A stretch of DNA of 64,000 bases from Acidobacteriota bacterium (GCA_003167215.1 PMTV01000029.1:124001-188000), one strand, 5' to 3'; positions 39,187-46,320 are shown, counted from the stretch's first letter. Translations and numbers: made by a program. The notes: generated by a model from the letters alone, not told the origin.

Positions 39187-39209
39187 GAAGATTATGCACT
39201 TGACAAAAG
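39187..39209 (+). repeat. Left terminal inverted repeat
   Basis: The inner 20 bases (39190-39209) are identical to the complement of 41580-41599; of the outermost three bases one more matches. It contains TTGACA at 39200-39205 facing inward, a possible -35 for the passenger gene, although only a poor -10 (TAAACC) follows. Confidence 0.85.
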
Positions 39210-39287
39210 GCGGCATGGGGGTAAACCTTGCTCCTGAAGCCGCTATACCCAAGGCCAAAATCTGAGCGGCTTCCAAAGAGGAGAGCC

Positions 39288-40211
39288 GTGGCTGTTTGCA
39301 TTGCAGCGATTGCCGGAAAGAATACATTAATTGGCGTTTCGGACCGAATGTTGACAGCGGGGAATGGAGACATTGAATTTGAACCGGAGCAGGGAAAATT
39401 TTGGCCACTTTCCCCTTCCATCGTCGCCCTGATCGCTGGCGATTCCACTGTGCAAGGCGAGTTACTAAAGCAAACCCACAAACAGGTTAAGGATTGGATT
39501 TTTTCCGATCCAAATAGTTGGGTAAATGTAAAAGATGCGGCATCCCTGTATTGTCAGAAGTTCCGTGAACTCCGCAGGGAACGCGCAGAAGCAGCCGTAC
39601 TTTGCCCATTAGGGTTGGATATTCAATCTTTCTTGGCGAATCAATCCACAATGGAACGAGAGTTGGTTGGCCAGATTGCGAACAGGCTCATAGAGTGGGA
39701 TTTCCCGGAAGTTTTAGAAACTATCTTCATGGGCATCGATACGGACGGTCCAGTCAGCGACAAGGGCGAGAAGCTTACTTACCCTCAAATATACGTGACC
39801 TACTATGACAAGCTTTTGTGCCTTAACACTGTGGGATTTGCTGCAATTGGTATCGGAAAAGCTCACGCCGATTCGCAATTTACCTTCACGGGGCATTGGC
39901 CACTAAAACCATTCGACGAAACATTGCCTCTGGCCTATGCCGCAAAAAAACGCGCAGAAGCAGCACCGGGAGTCGGTAAAAGTACGGACATTTTAGTGAT
40001 TGGCCCAAATATAGCGAAAACAGTAAAAGTCGAGGACAGGCATTTACAGGAACTAGACCGGATCTACCGTAAAAGCAGGGCAGCCTCGATAAAGGCTGTG
40101 AACGTGGCCCAAAAAGAAACAAAGTCCTTCGTTGAGCGTGTAAATGCGGAGAAAGCCAAGCCGAAAACAAGTGCGGAGCCTGCCCCGTCAACAGAATCTG
40201 TGAAAAAATAA
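39288..40211 (+). CDS. Proteasome-like (T1/HslV-type) Ntn-hydrolase family protein, transposon passenger
   Basis: About 307 residues from GTG 39288, which has a clear SD (AGAGGAGA); an upstream TTG is less likely. Three features recall proteasome beta subunits: an early SDR (18-20), IDTDGP followed by QIYV (150-155, 167-170), and GFAAIGIGKAHA (183-194), like the AIGSG...A motif. There is no Thr at position 2 (Ala2, Val3, Cys4), so Cys4 may be the nucleophile, or the protein may be inactive. The last 60 residues form a charged Lys/Glu/Ala-rich helical tail. No ATPase partner is adjacent. It lies inside the IS1595-type element. Confidence 0.7.
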   Translation: MAVCIAAIAGKNTLIGVSDRMLTAGNGDIEFEPEQGKFWPLSPSIVALIAGDSTVQGELLKQTHKQVKDWIFSDPNSWVNVKDAASLYCQKFRELRRERAEAAVLCPLGLDIQSFLANQSTMERELVGQIANRLIEWDFPEVLETIFMGIDTDGPVSDKGEKLTYPQIYVTYYDKLLCLNTVGFAAIGIGKAHADSQFTFTGHWPLKPFDETLPLAYAAKKRAEAAPGVGKSTDILVIGPNIAKTVKVEDRHLQELDRIYRKSRAASIKAVNVAQKETKSFVERVNAEKAKPKTSAEPAPSTESVKK

Positions 40212-40234
40212 AAGGCCCGACTGGCATCGGGCCT
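40203..40234 (-). terminator. Intrinsic terminator inside the transposon
   Basis: AGGCCCGA (40234-40227 on the minus strand) pairs with TCGGGCCT around a 6-base loop and is followed on the minus strand by TTTTATTTTTT. It would stop transcripts coming from the transposase side before they run into the Ntn hydrolase gene. On the plus strand the hairpin has no T-run. Confidence 0.75.
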
Positions 40235-40247
40235 CAGGGAGCTTGAG

Positions 40248-40283
40248 TTGAACATACAAACTCTAACACAGGAGTGTGTTCAA
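40248..40283. repeat. Inverted repeat TTGAACA/TGTTCAA
   Basis: Perfect 7-base arms (40248-40254 and 40277-40283) flank 22 bases that contain a plus-strand GGAG. It lies inside the element between the terminator and the small reading frames; it may be an operator or an mRNA hairpin. Confidence 0.4.
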
Positions 40284-40435
40284 TGGAATTCAGCGAAGAA
40301 TTTTTTCAATTTGCTGTTGAACTGCTGAAAGCTGCAACGAAAGACTTGCAGGATATGCGGAGCGCAGGGCACCAGAACCAACCTTTGCCGATTGCTCAAG
40401 TGCCCGAACGCGAGAATCTAGATCAGCAACACTAG
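40283..40435 (+). CDS. Small ORF (50 aa) in the transposon, plus strand
   Basis: The ATG at 40283 has GGAG 8 nt upstream and opens a 50-residue frame beginning MEFSEEFFQFAVELLKAATK, an amphipathic helix, with a hydrophilic tail. It is downstream of the Ntn hydrolase gene in the same direction. It is fully antisense to another small frame (40290-40496), so probably only one of the two is a real gene. Confidence 0.35.
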   Translation: MEFSEEFFQFAVELLKAATKDLQDMRSAGHQNQPLPIAQVPERENLDQQH

Positions 40436-40496
40436 CATGAAGAATTTCGAAGTATTTGGCAGCAGCTAACAAAAGATTTCGTTCTTGTTCGTTCAC
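40290..40496 (-). CDS. Small ORF (68 aa) downstream of the transposase
   Basis: It starts with GTG 40496, with AGGAGA four bases upstream, only 11 bp after the transposase stop. It is followed by the minus-strand terminator at 40234-40203. The protein (MNEQERNLLLAAAKYFEIL...) is helical and looks like a short coiled coil (VADLDSRVRALEQ). Position and SD favour an accessory gene co-transcribed with the transposase. It overlaps an antisense 50-aa frame. Function unknown. Confidence 0.5.
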   Translation of the reverse strand: MNEQERNLLLAAAKYFEILHASVADLDSRVRALEQSAKVGSGALRSAYPASLSLQLSAVQQQIEKILR

Positions 40497-40506
40497 GATG
40501 TCTCCT

Positions 40507-41400
40507 TTAAGCGGTTAGTTTTTCGAATGTGAGTACCGGGGCCGTAACCATATGACGCAAAGTATCCAAGAACAGGTCAGAGTTCTTCCGGCGATTAAAG
40601 CGGAAGGTCATTTCTTCGCAGTAGGCTTGGAGATGTTTCGCGCTGACTTTATGCCATGTGCCCATTATGCCGCGCTTGAGAAGCGAAAATGCGGACTCGA
40701 CAGTATTGGTGTAGATGTCGCCCTTCGCATAGACGCGGAGCTTGTGGCGAATCGTCTTGTGTCGTCCGTCTTTCCGCAGATGTTTTGCGGCACTTCGGTA
40801 TGCCTTCCAATCGTCCGTGAAAAGAATATCGACATCCTCGCTGATGTTCTCGCGGATGTATTTTTCGAGCGTTCCGCTCTTTGCATCCGAGGCATGAAAG
40901 AATCTGAGATCGCCGCCACGCTGACGGATTCCAATGACGACTTCCTTGTTGTCGTTTTTCGCTGCCTTTCCCTTCCACCAATTCTTGCCGCCGACGTAGG
41001 TTTCGTCCATTTCGACTTTGCCGCTGAGCATCGGCCTGTTGACTTCGACCATTGCCGCGCGGATTCTGTGGCAGAGATACCATGCGGTTCGGTAGCTTCC
41101 GATTCCCAGCGTCCGTTGCATCTGGCAAGCAGACATGCCCTTCTTGGCTTCACAGAGGAGCAAGGTAGCGAGGAACCACTTATTCAACGGCAGGTGGCTG
41201 TCATTGAAAATCGTTCCAGCCGTCACGGTGAATTGGTAGTCACATTGTTTGCAGTAGAACAGTTGCTTTTCCGTCTCAAGCTCGACCACTGGCATCTTGC
41301 AGCGCAAACATTGGACGCCTTCGGGCCAGCGAAGCCGGACAAGCAACTCTCGGCACTTTTCATCGGTCGGGAACATGGTATTTATATCAACTAGGTTCAC
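40507..41400 (-). CDS. IS1595-family (ISXO2-like) transposase
   Basis: The 297-residue protein has an N-terminal zinc ribbon (Cys31, Cys34, Cys50, Cys53). The DDE-type catalytic core is typical of ISXO2: MDETYVGGKNWW (Asp132), LFTDDWKAYR (Asp196/197) and NTVESAFSLLKRGIMGTWH (Asn232, Glu235). It reads as full-length and intact. GTG 41400 has GAGG six bases upstream; ATG 41376 is an alternative. It lies inside a pair of 20-bp identical inverted repeats and an 8-bp target duplication, so the element may be recently active. Confidence 0.93.
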   Translation of the reverse strand: MNLVDINTMFPTDEKCRELLVRLRWPEGVQCLRCKMPVVELETEKQLFYCKQCDYQFTVTAGTIFNDSHLPLNKWFLATLLLCEAKKGMSACQMQRTLGIGSYRTAWYLCHRIRAAMVEVNRPMLSGKVEMDETYVGGKNWWKGKAAKNDNKEVVIGIRQRGGDLRFFHASDAKSGTLEKYIRENISEDVDILFTDDWKAYRSAAKHLRKDGRHKTIRHKLRVYAKGDIYTNTVESAFSLLKRGIMGTWHKVSAKHLQAYCEEMTFRFNRRKNSDLFLDTLRHMVTAPVLTFEKLTA

Positions 41401-41560
41401 AGGGTGCCTCGCGTGGAAAAGGGTAGAAAACAGATGCTAAAACGGGTGCCGACCAGAAAATTGCTGGCATCCATAAAAAGGGACTTGCGGCAGGCTGTTA
41501 GAGCATCTGCCGCATCCGCTAAGCCTAAGAAGGATTGAGGAGTTAGAATCGCCATGACCA

Positions 41561-41589
41561 ATAATCTCAAATTGCCTGACTTTTGTCAA
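41561..41589 (-). promoter_or_regulatory. Putative transposase promoter using the terminal repeat
   Basis: On the minus strand TTGACA (41589-41584, inside the inverted repeat) and GATTAT (41566-41561) are 17 bp apart. It would produce a leader of about 150 nt before the transposase start at 41400. Confidence 0.5.
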
Positions 41590-41602
41590 GTGCATAATCA
41601 TG
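41580..41602 (-). repeat. Right terminal inverted repeat
   Basis: It mirrors the left end over 20 identical bases (41580-41599). It includes an inward TTGACA (41589-41584 on the minus strand) that can serve as -35 of the transposase promoter. Confidence 0.85.
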
Positions 41603-41610
41603 AGAAATGG
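41603..41610. repeat. Right target-site duplication (AGAAATGG)
   Basis: Exact 8-base match to 39179-39186, immediately next to the right inverted end. Confidence 0.8.
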
Positions 41611-41827
41611 CTGTAACTCACTCAAAACAAACGACCCGAGCATTTCTACCCGGGGCCAGAACTGGATGTAGTCGGTTATATTGTTGCGAAAATTTCACTC
41701 GTTTTCGGCGTTCTGCCCGCCCTCTTTTTGCCTTCTCCGCTCCGGAGGCAAGTGTCCCTCCCAGGGCGTTGCAAATACTCCGGAACCCGCATAGGCTGTG
41801 CGTCACTCAAAGGAGTTCTTCGGCACC

Positions 41828-42667
41828 GTGGCGTTGAACAAGACATTCTCGGTGAACTCGATTAAGTTCGGCGCAAACGCCCCGTTGTTCGTGATCGCGG
41901 GTCCGTGCGTGATCGAAAGCGAGTCACACGCGTTGCGAATGGCGGAAAGTCTGGGCGCCATCGCCTCCGAAATGCACGTCCCATACATTTTCAAAGCCTC
42001 GTACGACAAAGCCAACCGCACCTCGCTCTCTTCATTCCGTGGTCCAGGCTTGAAAAAGGGTTTGGCAATCCTAAAAAATATTAAGAAAAAAACCGGCCTG
42101 CCGATTCTCACCGACGTCCACGACGTTTCGCACGTCGGCCCCGCCGCCGAAGTCTGCGACATCCTTCAAATTCCGGCATTCCTCTGCCGCCAAACGGATT
42201 TGCTTGTTGCCGCCGGCCGCTCCGGCCGCGTTGTGAATGTGAAGAAGGGCCAATTCCTCTCGCCCTGGGAAATCGGCAACGCCGCGGAAAAAATCGCCGG
42301 CACCGGAAACGAAAAAATCATTCTCACCGAACGCGGAAGTTCCTTCGGCTATCAAAATCTCGTAGTCGATATGCGCTCTTTTCCCATCATGCGCAAACTC
42401 GGCTATCCCGTTGTCTTCGACGTGACCCACGCCGTCCAATTGCCCGGCGGCGAAGGAAAATCCAGTGGCGGCCAGCCTGAATTCATCGAGCCGCTCGCGC
42501 GCGCCGGAACCGCCGCAGGCGTCGATGGAATCTTTCTCGAAGTCCACGACAATCCCGCCAAGGCGCTTTCCGACGGCTCGAACGCGCTGCCTCTCTCTCG
42601 ATTCCGACCGCTGCTCGAAAAAATCCTGAAGATCGCAGCGCTCGTACGCGAATGGAACTCGAAATGA
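41828..42667 (+). CDS. kdsA: Kdo-8-phosphate synthase
   Basis: About 279 residues. It condenses PEP with arabinose-5-phosphate. Motifs: FVIAGPCVIESESHALRMAE near the start, FKASYDKANRTS, and the C-terminal FLEVHDNPAKALSDG. I chose GTG 41828 (AGGAG 12 nt upstream); the frame also opens at GTG 41798. It lies right of the transposon and begins the coupled genes kdsA-kdsD-kdsC. Its upstream region, which once probably joined pyrG, was changed by the insertion. Confidence 0.93.
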   Translation: MALNKTFSVNSIKFGANAPLFVIAGPCVIESESHALRMAESLGAIASEMHVPYIFKASYDKANRTSLSSFRGPGLKKGLAILKNIKKKTGLPILTDVHDVSHVGPAAEVCDILQIPAFLCRQTDLLVAAGRSGRVVNVKKGQFLSPWEIGNAAEKIAGTGNEKIILTERGSSFGYQNLVVDMRSFPIMRKLGYPVVFDVTHAVQLPGGEGKSSGGQPEFIEPLARAGTAAGVDGIFLEVHDNPAKALSDGSNALPLSRFRPLLEKILKIAALVREWNSK

Positions 42668-43623
42668 GTCTTGCCACCGCCAAACGCGTCCTGCGAATTG
42701 AATCCGAAGCCATCGCCGGCCTGATCGACCGTCTCGATGACCGCTTCGAAAAAGCGGTCGAACTTTTATACGCGTGCAAAGGCCGAGTCGTCGTCACCGG
42801 CCTCGGCAAGTCCGGCCTCATCGGACGCAAAACTGCCGCCACTTTCGCGAGCATCGGCACTCCGTCACTTTTTCTCCACGCCGCGGAAGCGCTTCACGGC
42901 GATCTCGGCATGCTCACCGCGGACGATGTTCTACTCGCGATTTCCTCCAGCGGAGAAACCGAAGAATTAGTCGAGCTGATGGAATCCGTTAAGCGTCTGG
43001 GCGTCCATGTCATCACACTCACCGCCAACCCGCGCTCCACTCTTGCCGGCACAAGCGACATCGTTCTCGACATCGCCGTAAAAGAAGAGGCGTGCTCGCT
43101 GAATCTCGCTCCCACCGCGTCTACCGCCGCCGCACTAGCCATGGGTGACGCTCTCGCTATCTCACTCCTCGAACGCCGCGGCTTCAAAGAAGAAGATTTT
43201 GCCGCGCTGCATCCCGGCGGACGCCTTGGGAAAAAACTGCGCCGCGTCGAAGCCCTGATGCACTCCGGCGAAGACGCGCCAAGGGTGCTACCAACTGCGA
43301 AGATGCCCGACGTAATCTACGAAATGAGTCGCAAAGGGCTGGGCCTCGCCGCCGTCACCGAGCCGAACGGCCGCGTCCTCGGCATCATCACGGACGGCGA
43401 TTTGCGCCGCGTCATGCTAAAGCAAAAAGAAAATGTCCTGGGATTGACGGCCGCCGATTGCATGACGAAAAATCCCGTCACGATTCCGCGCACCGAGCTC
43501 GCCGCCAGCGCTCTGCGCCGGATGGAGGAAAGGAAAATCACCTCCGTCCTCGTCGTGGATTCCGCCGGCCGCCTCGAAGGCGTCCTCCACGTCCACGACC
43601 TCTGGACTCTTCAATTGTTCTAA
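42664..43623 (+). CDS. kdsD: Arabinose-5-phosphate isomerase (SIS + CBS domains)
   Basis: About 319 residues from ATG 42664, which overlaps the kdsA stop as ATGA. A SIS sugar-isomerase domain covers about 35-170 (VVTGLGKSGLIGRKTAATFA, ISSSGETEELVELM). Two CBS domains follow (about 200-319, ending EGVLHVHDLWTLQLF). It makes the D-arabinose-5-phosphate used by KdsA; the neighbouring genes make this role firm. Often also named kpsF. Confidence 0.94.
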   Translation: MSLATAKRVLRIESEAIAGLIDRLDDRFEKAVELLYACKGRVVVTGLGKSGLIGRKTAATFASIGTPSLFLHAAEALHGDLGMLTADDVLLAISSSGETEELVELMESVKRLGVHVITLTANPRSTLAGTSDIVLDIAVKEEACSLNLAPTASTAAALAMGDALAISLLERRGFKEEDFAALHPGGRLGKKLRRVEALMHSGEDAPRVLPTAKMPDVIYEMSRKGLGLAAVTEPNGRVLGIITDGDLRRVMLKQKENVLGLTAADCMTKNPVTIPRTELAASALRRMEERKITSVLVVDSAGRLEGVLHVHDLWTLQLF

Positions 43624-43636
43624 AGGACATGTGCAA

Positions 43637-44197
43637 ATGGCGATACGAGAAATCAAATATCCGGCAAAGGCAATGCGCCGAGCAAAATCAATCCGCGTCC
43701 TCTTAATGGATGTGGACGGCACCTTGACTCCCAGCGTGGTCTGCCTGCAAACATTTCCTGACAATAGCGTCGCGGAGATGAAAGTTTTCGACCCGCATGA
43801 CGGTGCTGGAATCAAGCTGGCCGGCATCATGGGCATCCGGACGGGACTGATTACCGGCCGCGATTCTCCCGCGACCACGCGCCGCGCCCGCGAAATGGGA
43901 ATGGAATTTGTGATTCAGGGCCAGCCGAAGAAACTCGAATCCTACAAAGCGATCCTTATCCGCGCCGGCGTGACCGACGAAGAAGTCGCCTACATCGGCG
44001 ACGACTTGCCTGACCTGCCAATTCTCGGCCGCGTAGGACTAGCTGTCGCCGTCGCCGACGCCGTAGTAGAAGTGAAACGCGCCGCGCATTACATCACCAC
44101 GGTAGCCGGAGGCAAAGGTGCAGCCCGCGAAGTAGTGGAGCTAATCCTCAAAGCGCAGGGAAAATGGAAGAAAGCCATTCCGCAAGCTATCGCCTGA
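43637..44197 (+). CDS. kdsC: Kdo-8-phosphate phosphatase (HAD family)
   Basis: About 186 residues. The HAD nucleophile motif is LLMDVDGTLTPS, and the later motifs are GLITGRDSPATT and YIGDDLPDLPILG. This type of small capless HAD is KdsC, which frees Kdo from Kdo-8-phosphate. It starts at ATG 43637, 9 nt after AGGA; GTG 43631 is less likely. It is third in kdsA-kdsD-kdsC. lptC/lptA, which often follow, are not present; the tRNA-Gly gene comes next. Confidence 0.92.
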   Translation: MAIREIKYPAKAMRRAKSIRVLLMDVDGTLTPSVVCLQTFPDNSVAEMKVFDPHDGAGIKLAGIMGIRTGLITGRDSPATTRRAREMGMEFVIQGQPKKLESYKAILIRAGVTDEEVAYIGDDLPDLPILGRVGLAVAVADAVVEVKRAAHYITTVAGGKGAAREVVELILKAQGKWKKAIPQAIA

Positions 44198-44230
44198 AGC
44201 GGAATCTCAATCTATCAGCGGGTAATATAA

Positions 44231-44304
44231 TGGAGCGGGAGAAGGGAATCGAACCCTCACCTATAGCTTGGGAAGCTATCGTTCTACCACTGAACTACTC
44301 CCGC
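44231..44304 (-). tRNA. tRNA-Gly (anticodon CCC)
   Basis: The minus strand from 44304 gives a 74-nt cloverleaf. The acceptor stem GCGGGAG pairs with CTCCCGC, the D-arm has TTCAGTGGTAGAA, and the anticodon stem is ATAGC/GCTAT with loop TTCCCAA (anticodon CCC). The T-arm has GGTTCGATTCC, and the encoded 3' end is TCCA. It decodes GGG. Confidence 0.96.
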
Positions 44305-44322
44305 TCATCTCGAACAAATTGG

Positions 44323-44352
44323 AGAATAGCACCGCGCTCGCCGCGCACGCAA
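44323..44352 (-). promoter_or_regulatory. Putative tRNA-Gly promoter
   Basis: TTGCGT (44352-44347) and TATTCT (44328-44323) on the minus strand, 18 bp apart, start about 20 bp before the tRNA 5' end. Confidence 0.35.
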
Positions 44353-44470
44353 GCAGCGCCTCTGCCCGTCCATATCCTCTGCGCAGGCGAGGCAACGTGC
44401 TAGAGTTGGCGGCTTCGCAATAGCAACGCGGACTGAGCAATGATGCATAAGACGACGGCGTGGAGGGGAA

Positions 44471-45940
44471 GTGGCTTATAGAGACTTGCGGGATTTTGTG
44501 CACAAGTTGGGGAAGGAGGATGAGCTGCAGCGCGTTTCGGCTGAGGTTGATCCGATTCTCGAGATCACCGAGGTCACTGACCGCGTGGTGAAGGCAGCCG
44601 GGCCGGCGCTGCTGTTTGAGCATCCCAAAGGCTCCACGGTTCCGGCGGTAACGAATCTCCTGGGGAGCGAGCGGCGCATGTGTCTGGCGCTGGAAGCGGA
44701 TTCCTTGGACCAAGTAGCCGAGCGCGTGCATTCGTTCTTAGACGTGAAATCGCCGCAGGGAATTTTGGAGAAGGTGAAGATGCTGCCGAAGCTGGCAGAA
44801 ATCGGGTCATTTTTCCCGAAGACCGTACGCAGCGGCGCTTGCCAGGAAATGGTTCGCACGGAGAATTTTTCGCTCGATTATTTCCCTATACTGAAGTGCT
44901 GGCCGCAGGACGGCGGGCGTTATATCACGTGGCCCATGGTGATCACGAAGAATCCGGAAACGGGGAAACGCAACGTGGGCTGCTACCGCATGCAGGTATA
45001 TGACGAGCGCACCACCGGAATGCATTGGCAGACGCAGAAACACGGAGCCGAACATTTCCGCAGCGCCCGCGCAAAAAACCGGGAAGGAAAGCTTGAGGTA
45101 GCGGTGGCGATCGGCGCGGATCCCGCAACAGCCCTAGCTGGAATTTTGCCCATACCGCCCGATCTCGACGAATTTCTTTTTTCCGGCTTCCTGCGCAGGG
45201 ATCCCGTGGAGCTGGTGGCGTGCAAGACGGTAGAGCTGGAAGTTCCGGCGAACGCAGAAATTGTCCTGGAGGGATACGTCAACCTGGGCGAGATGCAGAC
45301 AGAAGGCCCTTTCGGCGATCACACAGGTTTTTACTCCCTGGAAGGATCTTTTCCCGTGTTTCACATCACCTGCATAACGCATCGCAAGGATCCGCTCTAC
45401 TTGACGACTATCGTCGGCCCGCCGCCGCAGGAAGACTATTTCATGGGCCACGCGATCGAACGCATATTTCTGCCGGTAATGAAAATGCAGTATCCGGAAA
45501 TTGTGGACGTCGCCATGCCCGCGGAAGGGATTTTCCAGAACCTGATGATCGTCTCTATTCGCAAAAGCTATCCCGGACAAGCGCGCAAGATCATGAACGC
45601 GATATGGTCCCTCGGTCAGGCCATGTTTACCAAGGTAGTTGTGGTGGTGGATCACGATGTGAATGTCCAGGATTCCAGTGAAGTGGTCTGGAAAGCGTTG
45701 TGCGCCATCGATCCGGAGCGAGATGTCCAATTTGTGCTAGGTCCGGTGGACACGCTCGACCATGCCGCGCGCCGCCAGGATTACGGTTCGAAGATGGGCG
45801 TGGACGCCACGCGGAAATGGCCGGAGGAAGGTTATACCGGCCGCTGGCCCGACGAAATCAAGATGGACGAAGCCACAAAACGGCGGGTTGACAAAATTTG
45901 GCAACAGTTAAAATTGGTAAAGGAGGCAAAGAAGCAATAA
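44471..45940 (+). CDS. UbiD-family prFMN-dependent decarboxylase
   Basis: The 489-residue protein shows the UbiD pattern: MAYRDLRDFVHKLGKEDELQ at the start, later YITWPMVITKNPETGKRNVG and the conserved EGPFGDHTGFY. The mononuclear-metal and prenyl-FMN site residues lie in these motifs. Members decarboxylate aromatic or unsaturated acids, such as the quinone precursor. The substrate here is not fixed; no ubiX is adjacent. It starts with GTG 44471 behind GGAGGGG and is followed by an intrinsic terminator at 46052. Confidence 0.88.
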   Translation: MAYRDLRDFVHKLGKEDELQRVSAEVDPILEITEVTDRVVKAAGPALLFEHPKGSTVPAVTNLLGSERRMCLALEADSLDQVAERVHSFLDVKSPQGILEKVKMLPKLAEIGSFFPKTVRSGACQEMVRTENFSLDYFPILKCWPQDGGRYITWPMVITKNPETGKRNVGCYRMQVYDERTTGMHWQTQKHGAEHFRSARAKNREGKLEVAVAIGADPATALAGILPIPPDLDEFLFSGFLRRDPVELVACKTVELEVPANAEIVLEGYVNLGEMQTEGPFGDHTGFYSLEGSFPVFHITCITHRKDPLYLTTIVGPPPQEDYFMGHAIERIFLPVMKMQYPEIVDVAMPAEGIFQNLMIVSIRKSYPGQARKIMNAIWSLGQAMFTKVVVVVDHDVNVQDSSEVVWKALCAIDPERDVQFVLGPVDTLDHAARRQDYGSKMGVDATRKWPEEGYTGRWPDEIKMDEATKRRVDKIWQQLKLVKEAKKQ

Positions 45941-46021
45941 CGTTAGCGAGCCAATTCGAGCCCTTCAACGGTCCATCTTCGCCTCGCGTTTCGCCTTTTC
46001 CTACAAGGCTTTGCTCCACTT

Positions 46022-46059
46022 ACCTGTACTTTTCACCTGTACGTTTTCGCCACCTGTTC
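46022..46059. repeat. Three direct ACCTGT repeats
   Basis: ACCTGTAC (46022-46029), ACCTGTAC (46035-46042) and ACCTGTTC (46052-46059), with spacings of 13 and 17 bp. They lie between ubiD and the pil promoter; the third forms the left arm of the terminator hairpin. They may be binding sites for a regulator of the pilus operon. Confidence 0.45.
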
Positions 46060-46075
46060 TCTAAGACAGGTTTTT
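46052..46075 (+). terminator. Intrinsic terminator after the ubiD-family gene
   Basis: ACCTGT (46052-46057) and ACAGGT (46066-46071) form a perfect 6-bp stem with an 8-base loop, followed by TTTTT. It lies about 110 bp after the ubiD stop and 30 bp before the pil promoter. Confidence 0.7.
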
Positions 46076-46104
46076 ACCAATAGCACACTCCCCGAACACG
46101 TTGC

Positions 46105-46132
46105 TTGACAGTGAGTGCTGCGGATGTAATAA
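46105..46132 (+). promoter_or_regulatory. Putative sigma70 promoter of pilMNOPQ
   Basis: TTGACA (46105-46110) and TAATAA (46127-46132), 16 bp apart, lie about 190 bp before pilM. They come right after the ubiD terminator, so the pilus operon probably starts here. Confidence 0.55.
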
Positions 46133-46320
46133 ACGGTGAAAGCGGAACGTACCGGCCGTAGCAGTACTACTGGGCTACTGCACGCAACATCGAATGAGAG
46201 CCTCACGGGCTGAGAGGCGAAAGCGGCAAGCGAAGCAGAAAAAGATTCCGAAAGAAATTCGAGAGTGAAGCCGGGTCCGACCTGCGAAGCGGGACGGAGT
46301 GAGGAGCGAGGGGCCGCGCG
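46133..46320 (+). other. Long structured leader of the pil operon
   Basis: The predicted leader of about 180 nt can form several hairpins: GTAGC/GCTAC (46158-46178), GCCTC/GAGGC (46200-46218) and a stronger TCCG-a-CCTGC-GAA-GCGGG-a-CGGA (46276-46298) just before the SD (GAGGGG). I could not match it to a known riboswitch such as c-di-GMP-I. It may mediate translational control of pilM. Confidence 0.4.

Larger units (their letters stand above)
39187..41602. mobile_element. IS1595-type transposon with passenger genes
   Basis: The ends are inverted repeats of about 23 bp, identical over 20 bases (GATTATGCACTTGACAAAAG at 39190-39209 and its complement at 41580-41599). Directly outside them the same 8 bases, AGAAATGG, occur at 39179-39186 and 41603-41610, the target-duplication length known for IS1595. 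Inside are a transposase gene (minus), a proteasome-like Ntn hydrolase gene (plus) and one or two small frames. The element is about 2.4 kb, larger than a simple IS of this family. It sits between the methyltransferase gene and kdsA. Both ends and the transposase look intact. Confidence 0.85.

Noticed and set aside
39018-39203. 61-codon frame left of the transposon
   Set aside because: Runs through the target duplication and the inverted repeat, with no SD or recognisable motif.
41437-41643. 68-codon minus-strand frame at the right end of the transposon
   Set aside because: Begins outside the element and crosses its end; no SD; better explained as promoter and leader DNA.
44226-44231. TATAAT-like word at the 3' end of the tRNA-Gly gene
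   Set aside because: Points into the tRNA from its 3' side with no gene to serve; most likely chance.
46133-46320. Known c-di-GMP-I (GEMM) riboswitch before pilM
   Set aside because: The conserved GGCAAACC and GGGACGCAAAGCC motifs of GEMM are not present; kept only as an unassigned structured leader.
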